In this document: piece by piece, positions 10,035-18,881 of the stretch
Numbering within the stretch: the stretch's first letter is position 1
How the letters are laid out: each line of letters starts with the position of its first letter
Source: Cyclaneusma minus
Taxonomy: Eukaryota; Ascomycota; Leotiomycetes; Marthamycetales; Marthamycetaceae
Direction of reading: 5' to 3'
DNA: 64,000 nt
Assembly (NCBI GenBank): GCA_037179335.1
Contig: JAKZHN010000050.1
Location: 62,001-126,000 of the forward strand
Translations under genes and position numbers: made by a program
Notes under the pieces: model-generated
What the model was told of the DNA's origin: nothing
Database searches by the model: none
The model's input: the letters and a program-made list of their open reading frames with translations, nothing else

Positions 10035-10250
10035 CTTTCCCTTTCCCCACTCAAATCACTTTCTCCTCTAAAAGATTCCTCAAAAAAACCGACTGTCATG
10101 CGCTGGTTGCGAAAAGGATAAAGTCAACCAAGGTGACGAGCGCCATAATTTGGGGACGAGACTTAGAAGTCGCAGTGTTTGGCTCTAAGAGTCTTACCTA
10201 TATCTCATCATCATCCTTGGGTTCGAGGCATCGTTGTACTTACGCTGCAT

Positions 10251-10313
10251 GACGGCAACAAACATCCGCGACAAGACCCATCATCCTTGACAGCAGCACT
10301 CCGTTTTCGACAG
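10251..10313 (+). repeat. Phased tract before A15
   Basis: Motif starts at 10251 (GACGG), 10270 (GACAA), 10289 (GACAG) and 10309 (GACAG), spaced 19, 19 and 20 bp. Confidence 0.7.
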
Positions 10314-10477
10314 CAGCCACGAAACTTATTCTCCATCCATGGGCATCTATTCCACAAGACCATTCCAGGCAATACACTCAGACATTCTAGAGAACACCAC
10401 CTCCAAACAAGCGATTTGTTTGAGAATCTCAGGCTAGGCACCACCATTGGCTCTGGTCAATTTTGTTCTGAATTCTG

Positions 10478-10500
10478 AAAAAAAAAAAAAAAAAAAAAAA
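10478..10500 (+). repeat. Poly-A run of 23
   Basis: An uninterrupted A homopolymer where other units carry the CTCTGGAAAGAAAAG segment, next to the A15 minus-strand TATA. It may be slippage of the A-rich segment. Assembly length error is possible. Confidence 0.85.
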
Positions 10501-10522
10501 GGTGCAGAGGAAGGCCGCTCTT

Positions 10523-10619
10523 TTTATACCCCAGGCAATCCAAGCACGTGATTTTGTTACCTCAGACTAGCCTGCTAAAGCATTTTCAGTCACAACACCG
10601 CCACTGGCAGGTATATAAG
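10523..10619. promoter_or_regulatory. A15 divergent promoter with intact E-box
   Basis: Minus-strand TATAAA at 10523-10528 (CTTTTTATACCCC), CACGTG at 10545-10550, and plus-strand TATATAAG at 10612-10619 in GGCAGGTATATAAGC. Confidence 0.65.
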
Positions 10620-10842
10620 CGTTACTTCCACCCTCCTAAATTTTCTTTCTCCTCTAAGAGCTTCAAGCGGCACAAAGATTGGTCGATTGTGCTGGGTGCA
10701 AAAAGGACGAGTACCAAAATCTTGAATTCAGACAAGGGTATTAGGAAATTGAGGTATCCGAGTGTTTAGCTCTGAGAGGATTGGATTCAAACATTGTTCC
10801 TTGATCTGAGCGACCATCTTGTGCTGCGTGATTGTGAACGGT

Positions 10843-10906
10843 GACAGCAGTAAACATGCACAACAGCACACAGCCTTCATCAACAACAACATTTCTCACT
10901 CGACAG
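10843..10906 (+). repeat. Phased tract before A16
   Basis: Motif starts at 10843 (GACAG), 10862 (AACAG), 10882 (AACAA) and 10902 (GACAG), spaced 19, 20 and 20 bp. The segment 10896-10952 closely matches 11832-11888. Confidence 0.7.
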
Positions 10907-11129
10907 CAGCTCTCCTTATCCAGCAGCACCACACCAAGATCCAGCTTATCTCTCTAAGCAAACATCTGAAAGACATCTCACCAGTCACCAATTGCAGAAA
11001 CCTTCAGCCTCCGAACATACGACATCGTCATTGCCTTCGGACTTCTCAAAGCTACTATTGGTCACAACGTCACTACGGTGGCTGTGATCACCTTTCTCTG
11101 AAGAAAAGAAAACAGGGAAGGGCGACCCT

Positions 11130-11244
11130 TTTATACCCAAGTCCATGCAAGAAGCCGCAATCACGTGGCCTCGCCACCTTTTCGACAAGCCACTGAAGCA
11201 CGCAAGATCCGTGCATCGTTACTACCAAGTGCCAGGTATATAAG
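11130..11244. promoter_or_regulatory. A16 divergent promoter with intact E-box
   Basis: Minus-strand TATAAA at 11130-11135, CACGTG at 11162-11167, and plus-strand TATATAAG at 11237-11244. Confidence 0.65.
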
Positions 11245-11474
11245 CCTTCCCTCTGCTTGTCCTATTTACTTTTTCCTCTAAGAGCTTCATTGCGTTCACC
11301 AACCCGTAACCATTGCGAGGATCACAGAAAGCCCCGAGCAATCCGACCTGGACACCAAGTCTTGGATAACGCGACTTCCAAATTTCTGAGCTCTCTGCCA
11401 AATCTGACAGCTCATGATTTTCAACATCGATGATCAGGGTTTGGCACAAGCCCCTAACGTATCATGTATTGCGT

Positions 11475-11518
11475 GACAGCAAGAAACATGCATACCAGCA
11501 GTCTTCGGTCTTCGACAC
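11475..11518 (+). repeat. Phased tract before A17
   Basis: Clear motifs start at 11475 (GACAG) and 11514 (GACAC). A degenerate ACCAG at about 11494 keeps the 19-20 bp step between them. Confidence 0.5.
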
Positions 11519-11747
11519 CAACCCTCGGTATCCAACCGCACCGCTGCATTCAAGAACTCTACTTGTCCACCATACACATCCATCTCACAGTCCCATTATA
11601 CGTTTAACCATCCGAGATGTTGGTCACAGCCTCGAATCTCAATCAACCTAAAATTTCCAAACCAGCCATCTCAAAACAATACGTTCTGCTTCTTCGGAGC
11701 TACATCTCTGAAAGGAAAAAAGCATAACGAGGGGGGAAGGGCGCCCT

Positions 11748-11753
11748 TTTATA
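11748..11753 (-). promoter_or_regulatory. A17 beta TATA only
   Basis: Minus-strand TATAAA in GCGCCCTTTTATAGC, with TCTCTGAAAGGAAAAAAG to its left. No plus-strand TATA or E-box follows. The next tract starts only about 65 bp later (11818, 11838), so the alpha half of this unit seems deleted. Confidence 0.6.
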
Positions 11754-11817
11754 GCTCAAAGACTCGAAGACCAGAGAGTTGGAGCGTCAAGGGCCAGAGG
11801 GCGAGCAATGCTTGATC

Positions 11818-11842
11818 GACAACAATGCTGCTCACTCGACAG
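11818..11842 (+). repeat. Tract before A18
   Basis: Motif starts at 11818 (GACAA) and 11838 (GACAG), spaced 20 bp. The context to 11888 nearly duplicates the A16 tract. Confidence 0.6.
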
Positions 11843-12077
11843 CAGCCTTCCTTATCCAGCAGCACCGTACCAAAATCTAGCTTCTCTTTACGCAACCACC
11901 CGAGAAGAATTACACCGAGGATTTCACTCTCTGGCGGTTTTGCACCAACGAGTTGATTTGGCGCCCGGGACTTCTCGACCATTTGTTCGTGTCATACCTA
12001 GTGCACGATTTCTTCGACTGCAAAAGCCAAAAAGTCTCTGAGGAGAAAAGAGGAGTAGCAGGGAGCAAGAGGCTTCT

Positions 12078-12195
12078 TTTATACCCCGGCCCATGCAGAT
12101 TCCAAGCACGTGACCCCGCAGCCTTGAACAACGCTGCTATGCAGTCAAAGTCAGAGTATCATCACGTGGCAGGTACCTGATTTGAAATATATAAA
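12078..12195. promoter_or_regulatory. A18 divergent promoter with intact E-box
   Basis: Minus-strand TATAAA at 12078-12083 (CTTTTATACCCCGG), CACGTG at 12107-12112, and plus-strand TATATAAA at 12188-12195. Confidence 0.65.
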
Positions 12196-12434
12196 AACCC
12201 CTTGTATCCATTCGAATTTGCTTTCTCTCCCAACAGCCTAAAAGCTGAAAAAACTGCTGCGACTGTAAAAGGCGCTGGGTAACGTTTAATTTAAATTATG
12301 CCGACCAAGTCCTAGCTCGGCCCTCTGATTTTGAAGTCAAAATGCTAAACATTAAACTGTAATCATCCTGCCTTTTTTCATCGTCTTTTGCGCAAAGGAT
12401 CCATAATTCCAGCATATGCCTGCCTGTGTTGCGA

Positions 12435-12500
12435 AACGGTAAAGACCACACACGATAGCAACTCGCCTTATCAATAGCACCCCCCCCCCCCTTTTAACAA
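12435..12500 (+). repeat. Phased tract before A19
   Basis: Motif starts at 12435 (AACGG), 12454 (GATAG), 12473 (AATAG) and 12496 (AACAA), spaced 19, 19 and 23 bp. A poly-C run (12480-12491) lies in the last, longer step. Confidence 0.55.
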
Positions 12501-12729
12501 CAAAACTCCCTGTTCAATACCTAGCAGGCAAAACACTGCGTGCTCCTATAATTCCATCCATTTGTTTCCAAAAAGCCACACCCAAAAAAATCACCGAACA
12601 TTTCACTCTCTGAGAGGTTTTCACCAACGATTTGCATCTGGCGCTCGGGACTTGTCAAACCCATGCGCCATTTGCGCTTTGAGTATTGTTTGGAGAGAAA
12701 AAAGGAGAAGCCGGGAGAGGGTGGGTTTT

Positions 12730-12832
12730 TTTATACCCCAGCCCATTCAAGCACGTGACCAGGTTACCTTTGACCACGCTGTCGCTGCTGAAGCAATCAA
12801 AGTCACAGTACCGCTGCTGGCAGGTATATAAA
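12730..12832. promoter_or_regulatory. A19 divergent promoter with intact E-box
   Basis: Minus-strand TATAAA at 12730-12735, CACGTG at 12752-12757, and plus-strand TATATAAA at 12825-12832 in GGCAGGTATATAAAC. Confidence 0.65.
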
Positions 12833-13056
12833 CTCCCGTCTACCCTCTTAAATCCCCTTTCTTTTTCAAATTGGAAAACATCTTTGAACGCGGAAATGGC
12901 TGCAGAAAGAATGAAACAGGCCAAAGCGAGGTCAATCATCTTGTCAAAGTCTCGAAAAATACAGGCTTGGAGGCAGGTGGGGGATGTACTACGACACCCG
13001 CAACTCTCACCACGTTCTTTTACTCTGTAAATCCATCGCACTTACTTATGTTGTGC

Positions 13057-13144
13057 GACAGCACCCCTCCCTCCCGGCCAGCACACCCCTCCTCCCCGCC
13101 AGCAACAGTCCCCACGCGTAACAGCAGCCCTCCTTCCTCAACAA
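13057..13144 (+). repeat. Tract before A20
   Basis: Motif starts at 13057 (GACAG), 13077 (GCCAG), 13098 (GCCAG), 13120 (AACAG) and 13140 (AACAA), spaced 20, 21, 22 and 20 bp. The surrounding sequence is very C-rich. Confidence 0.55.
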
Positions 13145-13296
13145 CACCACCACTCAGTGCTCCAAACACCATCCCCCCCGCACCCCAACCCCCACCTCTC
13201 TCCCTCAAAACCCCCCATTCCCAAAACAATCCATTCCCACCGCCCACCCACACAGAAACCCCCCCAGCCAGCCCCCAGCCACCCCTCGCCCCGATT

Positions 13297-13408
13297 CTGC
13301 TGAAAGCCCTGCTGAAAGCCCTGCCGAAAGCTCTGCCGAAAAGCCATATCTGGCAGCATGGGACTTCCCTTTCTCTGAAAGCTCTGAAAGCTCTGAAAGC
13401 TCTGAAAG
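13297..13408. repeat. Short tandem repeats of 12 bp and 9 bp
   Basis: CTGCTGAAAGCC-type units (about 13297-13341) are followed by four copies of CTCTGAAAG (13373-13408). The 9-mer looks like the CTCTGGAAAGAAAAG segment of other units, expanded in place beside the A20 minus TATA. Confidence 0.75.
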
Positions 13409-13444
13409 AAAAGTAGGTATGAGCGCTGTGGAAAAGGAAGCTCT

Positions 13445-13564
13445 TTTATAATACACCTCGACGGCTCGAAGCTCGAAGATCGAAGATTAAAAAGAAAAGT
13501 TGAGAACCGCAAGGGGAAGTTAAAGGAGGGGAAGTGCACGTGAGTTAAAGGAGGGGATCACGTG
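13445..13564. promoter_or_regulatory. A20: last unit, beta TATA and two E-boxes
   Basis: Minus-strand TATAAA at 13445-13450, then CACGTG at 13537-13542 and again at 13559-13564. No plus-strand TATA follows, so the array ends on a half unit. Confidence 0.55.
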
Positions 13565-14327
13565 CACTGGGCCAAACGTTGATGACTCACGCGCGATCGG
13601 GTGGGAAAGCCGAACATGAGGGTTTTTGGAAGTGGCGGAGGGGAAGATGGTAATGCCGTGCACAGTGGACTTTTACCTTACTGTGGTGTTCTTGCAAGAA
13701 TGGAGACTGAGAGGGGGAACGGATTCAGGGGATGTTGAGAGCGGGACTACTACGGAGATTTAAGAACACTGCCCGGTCGTCAGACAATCACATGTCACAT
13801 GCACATACACATCACGAATTTCAGAAATTCAAACTGTTCAAGGTTTTGACAAACAAAAGAAATCCTTGATTGCTTTGCTTTTCTATCTGACACCGGCGCA
13901 CCCACCAACCACCAAGCACCATCCACCATCCATGCAGCAGGTATCTAACAAAAGCGCAACCGAACTCCCCGTATCCACCCACCACCCATCATCCATCATT
14001 AAAACGCCATTAAACGCCACCCATGCCCAAACCCCTAGCTCCACCCAGAAGCTCGCTCGCACCTGGTATATGTTTTGTACATAACACAACGCCATGTAAA
14101 TCAGATTTCCATGCCATTCCATTCCATGCCAGATCATCAACCAAGCGAGGGTATTGAGTGAGCCCAGTAGTAAACGCCAGCAAAGCGACAAATGCAGAGA
14201 AAGTTTCCATACATCATGTGCTGTGTTCCCATTTCGATTCGTATTTCGTATGTTCATATTCCCCATATCATTCAAATCGTGTATCCACCAACATCCACCA
14301 CCATCCACCACCCCACCATCCAACACC
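13565..14327. other. Gene-free spacer
   Basis: It lies between array A and the 3-prime end of the minus-strand DUF7492 gene. CCACC-rich low-complexity sequence occurs around 13900-14010 and 14280-14340. I see no gene, TATA pair or CGACAG tract. Confidence 0.6.
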
Positions 14328-16214
14328 CTAAAACCCACGTCCATGACCCAGCACATGGCGCTTTATCCTCGACACAGTCCCATTTCCACCCCCACTTCCG
14401 CTTTGCCCAGGCAGCAGACTAGTAGTAGTCGCAACGCTATACGTCGTACTATCCGTAGAAGGGAAGCTGCGCGTCACGCTGGGACCGGCTGTTGCGGAGG
14501 TGATGAGGGTTGTGGTGCTAGGGACTAGCAGGGTGGATGTGCTTGTTTTGGCGTCGGGGACGTGGAGGGTGGAGTAGGAGATGTGTTGGCGTTGGGGTGC
14601 TGCGCCGTTGGATGCTGATAAGGTTAAGGAGAGTGTGGAGGTGGATGCGGATGCTGTGCCGGAGGCGCTAGCGGTCTCGGTCGAGGAGGGGCTTGGAGAT
14701 GCTGAGCCAGAGGTAGATGCAGAAGCAGATGCAGTGGCGGAAGCAGTAGCAGCGTCAGTGGCCGAGTCCGCACCGCCTGTAGCACCGCCGGTGACAGCAT
14801 AAGTGTTAGAAAGCAGCTGGGTAGCCGTGGCGGAGCTCTTTCCAGAGTTGACAGCCGTGCCTTGTGAGAACATCGCTCCAGTCGCTGAAGCCTTGGCAGA
14901 CTCGGTCGCAGACTCGGACTCAGTCTTGGAGGAAGCAGAAGCCTTGACAGTACCCGAGGTCGAAAGAGTAATCGTCGGCTTGTAGAACGTCGTCGTAGTG
15001 TTGGCAGAAGACGACGACGCAGATACAGCAGTGTTTGGGCTCTGCGCAGCGGTGCCACCGGAGCTGGCGCCGGCGGTTTCGGTCACTACTTGCGTTACGG
15101 TGATGTACTGAGTCGTGGCATCGGTGAAGGTGACAGTGTGGTCACCAGCCTCGTCGGAGCTCGAAGAAACCGCCGACTCAGAAGAAGCAGCGACGGGATC
15201 CGCAGTCGAGGTAGCCATCGCGCTGGTCGTGACTGTCTCAGCAGAAACCGAAGCCGTGGGAGGAACAATAGTAACAGTCTCAGAAGCAGCACCAGTAGCA
15301 CCAGCAAGGTTGTTGATGTTGTTAGCCGTCGCAGTGCCAGTGACGAGGTACTGGTTGGTGAGTTGTGGAGCCGCAGCCGCATAATTCCAGTCTTGACCCT
15401 CCACAAACTTGACATTCTGCGCCGCCTTGCTGCCCGAGCTGCTCGACTCATCCATAAACACATCCATACAAGTAGTATAGATCTCTTGCGTGCCATTTGG
15501 ATTTCCGTCAGAAGGAGCAGTCGGCCAATCCCACACCCAGTAAAGCGTGTAGTTGTCTGCGTTCACGGAGGCGGGGATTTGCACATCGGTTTGGCACCAG
15601 ATGTTCACGCCCATCAGCTGGTCGGCGGTGTGCGGGAACTCGGCTTGGCGCTCGACGGAAATGTTGGACGGGTTGACTTGATAGCATTGGCCGTCATCGA
15701 AGGGGCGCGTGGCAAGGAGGACACCGCGTCCGTCGCCGCCGGTTCCGTCGGCGTTCCAGACTTGATGGATGGCCATGAGTGTGTCATTGTTGCTGGGCTC
15801 AGTGGTTCCGTACACGTAGACTGTGCCGCTGTGCGCAGGCTTGCCGGGTGGAATGGATGGCTGCGTGACATGGCCGTTTTCTTGGTAGCGGAGCGCGATG
15901 TTGTCGCCTGGCGAAGCTACGAGCGCAGGGAAGTCTGAACTGTAGTTGCCGATGGTTTGCGTGTTTTTGCAGATGAGATCGCTGGGGAGGATCTCGTTGC
16001 CAGTGCTGCGGCCGTTAGGTGGAATCAGGTAGTCCATAGAGCCGTCGCTGAAGTTATTGTCGCGAGAGACTTGACCGCGGACGTAGCCAGGGGTGCCGAT
16101 CATGGTGCCGTTAGAAGCGATCACCATTAGTTGCTCGACCCAGGAGTGGGCGAGAGTGGAGGGGAGGGAGAGAAGGACGCTGAAGAGCGCTGCGGTCGAG
16201 GTGGAAGGCATCAT
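14328..16214 (-). CDS. Secreted DUF7492-type, LPMO-like protein with Ser/Thr-rich tail
   Basis: A single open frame of 628 residues. Residues 1-22 form a signal peptide (hydrophobic core, small residues before the cut). Cleavage after TLA-22 would leave His23 as the first mature residue, followed by SWVEQ. The globular part (about 23-260) carries GTPGYVRG, the ENGHV motif with His115, GTGGDGRG, paired cysteines and YWVWDWP at about 225-231. From memory these are landmarks of the fungal DUF7492 family. A mature N-terminal His plus an internal His and a nearby Tyr resembles the copper histidine brace of lytic polysaccharide monooxygenases; copper binding is my inference. About 300 residues of Ser/Thr/Ala-rich, probably O-glycosylated linker follow. 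I see no clear GPI signal at the C terminus. It is likely extracellular or wall-associated. Confidence 0.85.
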   Translation of the reverse strand: MMPSTSTAALFSVLLSLPSTLAHSWVEQLMVIASNGTMIGTPGYVRGQVSRDNNFSDGSMDYLIPPNGRSTGNEILPSDLICKNTQTIGNYSSDFPALVASPGDNIALRYQENGHVTQPSIPPGKPAHSGTVYVYGTTEPSNNDTLMAIHQVWNADGTGGDGRGVLLATRPFDDGQCYQVNPSNISVERQAEFPHTADQLMGVNIWCQTDVQIPASVNADNYTLYWVWDWPTAPSDGNPNGTQEIYTTCMDVFMDESSSSGSKAAQNVKFVEGQDWNYAAAAPQLTNQYLVTGTATANNINNLAGATGAASETVTIVPPTASVSAETVTTSAMATSTADPVAASSESAVSSSSDEAGDHTVTFTDATTQYITVTQVVTETAGASSGGTAAQSPNTAVSASSSSANTTTTFYKPTITLSTSGTVKASASSKTESESATESAKASATGAMFSQGTAVNSGKSSATATQLLSNTYAVTGGATGGADSATDAATASATASASASTSGSASPSPSSTETASASGTASASTSTLSLTLSASNGAAPQRQHISYSTLHVPDAKTSTSTLLVPSTTTLITSATAGPSVTRSFPSTDSTTYSVATTTSLLPGQSGSGGGNGTVSRIKRHVLGHGRGF

Positions 16215-18881
16215 TGTGAGAGATGTGCCTTGAGAGAAGTGTCTTGGAAGTTGCGTTGTATGAAACTCGCCAGCGAGTCTGTGGTCTTGAAAGTATTGAA
16301 GGAATCTGTCGAGGTTGGTTTCACAGAAAGTGGTCTCGAAGATGTGTCTGTAGAAGAGAAAGGACCGAAGCCCAAAGAAGTCAAGTGTAATCTTGAAGAG
16401 TGTAGTGTGTTCGAAAGTTTCGAAGAAAGTTCGAAGAAGGAAGAAGTAGAAGGAGTCGTCGAGTGTGGTGCTAGAAATAGCAAGGCAAAAGATTCAAAGG
16501 CGAGGACAAAGGTTCGCTGAACACAATGCCAAAGATTGTGAATAAGACAATGGTGATGACAATGGTGGCAATGGGCTATTGTGAATGTTGAACAACCGCC
16601 TCCGCTACTGTGATTGTCCCTAGCGATCAAAAAAGCGAAGCGATTCAGAGCTCCCACAATAGCTCACTTGCCACTCGAACAGACAGCAATCTCGACAACG
16701 ACAAAGAAATTCTCAAGCAAAGTACCACTCTTGGCACCGCAGCGGGAATATCCAAGTCTTAAAGGAGTTTGCGCCACACCCATTCAGCACCCCATCCTCT
16801 TTGTCTGTTGCCAGGTTCCACAGTTCCAGCGCGACGGGCCAGCGGTAGTATTCCCTCGAACACGCCCGCATATCCCCTGAAACCCCTCGAAAGGATTTGC
16901 TCAAATGCCATGTGGAAACAAGGCCTTGCTTTGCCGCGCATCCAGCTGCACTGTTCCTTGGAACATCTTTTTTGCATAGGGCAGGATGTTGGGTGATTGA
17001 TAGCCTATCGCTGAGCTTCGCACAGATGTTTCTGAGCAGCACACCCAAACACTTTCCGAGGAGCTCTCCGAGGAAGGGGCTCTCCGAGGAAGCTCGCGGG
17101 GTCGAGCTGCAGCTCGCGCGCATCTTCAAACAAGAGCCACTCAATTCCAGCAGTCGCTGCGAAGATGGGATTGCCAAAGCGGCAAAGCCTATCTCAAGAC
17201 CTACTCTCGCCTCCTCGGCCCGGCTTCAGCGTTTCGAGACATGCGATGAAAGCACTGGAACTGGGTGAAGACTCGGTTCGCGACCACGAAACGCGAGAAA
17301 ATGAGTGGTTGTCGCTTCTCCGCGAACGTTGGGCGCTTAGCTTCAATTTGGTGAACCCACGAACGGCGCCAGATGAATCGATGGGAATCTCAGAATAGGC
17401 GCGGAGGCTGTGGAACGGTGGGACAGAATAGTCCTGGAAGTGAACGTGAAAGGTAGGTGAAGGGTCTCAAAGCCCAGGCGATGTCGCGATGTCGCGTTGA
17501 ACACCGCGCACGCCTCGCCTAGCCGACCAATCAAGCGCCGTGTTCCCAGCATTCTTCATCCTCCATGTCGCCGTCGTGAAGTTCTCACTTCATGTCCAGT
17601 CTCAAATCCCAACATCACCCATCTTCCGCCGCGACACCAGCAAACCGACCTTTTCTTTTTCTGTCGCAAGACTGTGATGAATTCGAGAAGTTCGCTTTTG
17701 CAATTTGTCATCTGTGAGCATTTTAAAAAAGGTAAGCCAGACCGAATCGTCTTAGGAGTTCAGGAATCTCCGTGCAAACAGAGAAGGGCCATCGCGGCGG
17801 CAGATAGAGTATGTTGCCAGTAGATGAACCGCACGCCTCCATGCCTCCCTACCTATATAACAAGTCCGTATCATTGTCCCACAGACCATGCAACGCGTCG
17901 ACTTGCCTGCTTGCCTGCGGGAGTTCTTCGTGCAAGCGTGGGACGAGCGGTTCAGACGAAAATCTCCATGTAGCACTTCCCGTTTCGTGTGTATCTGTGG
18001 GTTGAGGTTGGGCCGTTAGCCCGAACCACCACCACGACCTCGCGCAGACTTTCTTTCTCCACGGGCACCATTGGCTGTTTGATATCTTCCGACAATTCGG
18101 TGTCTGTCACACTTGACAGGTCGCTTTGTCTGAACAACGAACACAGTTTCGTGCTTGCGCGACCGCGCGACCGTGCGAGCTTCGTCCATCAGCGCTTCGA
18201 ATCCGCATCATCTGACTCCACATGCTTAAGCGCCGATGGTCCTTCTTCTAAAATTCTGCAGTTGCTCGAGAAGAAACATTGAAAAGTTTCACGCTTTCAA
18301 ATGCGTGTGGCGCTTAGCCCGTGCTTGCAAATACAAATGAAACACCCTCGCAGGAGAATCTGGAAATTCGTTGGAAATAAGCTCATATAGTCCTCCATGT
18401 CTCATACAATCCAGGGCTTCGAACATCTTCACTCATGGATATTCGGGATCCATATACTCACTTTCACGAAGCGAGGCGCCGAAGTTGGGGGTTGTGTGAT
18501 GACTTGGATTGTGCTGGCTAACCAGTCACTATGGCCCACCAGTCCAGCAATTGACGACTCAAAGGATGTAACCTAGGGTATGACGCCACGCTGTATAAGT
18601 CGATGCATCCCAGCAAAAACCGCAGAGACTAATGAAGTACAGAGCAAACAGCGCCAATCCATCCCATACCTCCCATACCGTGTCATGCCATCCCGAAATA
18701 TACAGCTTGCCCTGCTTGCCCTACACACGCAGTCCCACGCCGCCCATCCCAAATCCCAGGTTGCATCAAAGCACTTTCGAAACAACCCATGCCATATCTC
18801 CCATATCCCCATTCATCATCCCACATCCTCCATCCCTTCCCCTCCCAACCCCAGCGCCCAACTTCCCCACACGCGCACCAC
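16215..18881. other. Intergenic region, upstream of the DUF7492 gene
   Basis: It holds the leader and promoter of the DUF7492 gene and the 3-prime flank of the Sas4-like gene. A short direct repeat of GCTCTCCGAGGA lies at about 17060-17090. Frames here are short or low-complexity, and none resembles a family I recognise. Confidence 0.5.

Larger units (their letters stand above)
1..13564. repeat. Array A: about 20 diverged divergent-promoter repeat units
   Basis: Tandem, strongly diverged units recur about every 480-640 bp. Each unit reads, left to right: a CGACAGCA tract of 3-5 copies at 18-22 bp spacing; a purine-rich stretch resembling CTCTGGAAAGAAAAG; a minus-strand TATA box (beta; seen on plus as CTTTTATACCCC); often CACGTGAC or a variant; a plus-strand TATA box (alpha; GGTATATAAGC); then a pyrimidine-rich run such as TTTCTCCTCTAAGAG. 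The two TATA boxes are usually 80-120 bp apart, and pyrimidine-rich start-site-like runs follow each one about 30-50 bp downstream. Reading frames in the units are short and differ from unit to unit, so I see no shared protein. Units are listed below as A1-A20. The array appears to continue beyond the left edge. Divergent core promoters are an inference from motif layout; no transcript evidence is available. Confidence 0.8.

Noticed and set aside
1..13564. Many 60-180 codon frames in array A as a small-protein family
   Set aside because: Frames occur on both strands, start at different places in each unit and encode unrelated peptides. Only nucleotide motifs (TATA, CACGTG, GACAG) are shared.
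14581..15938. Long frames opposite and within the DUF7492 coding region (up to 282 codons)
   Set aside because: They are shadows caused by the GC-rich Ser/Ala/Thr codons of the true gene.
16131..16657. Opposite-strand frames (about 130-150 codons) upstream of the DUF7492 gene
   Set aside because: They lie in its leader/promoter, are low-complexity (Ser/Thr or Glu/Lys-rich) and overlap each other.
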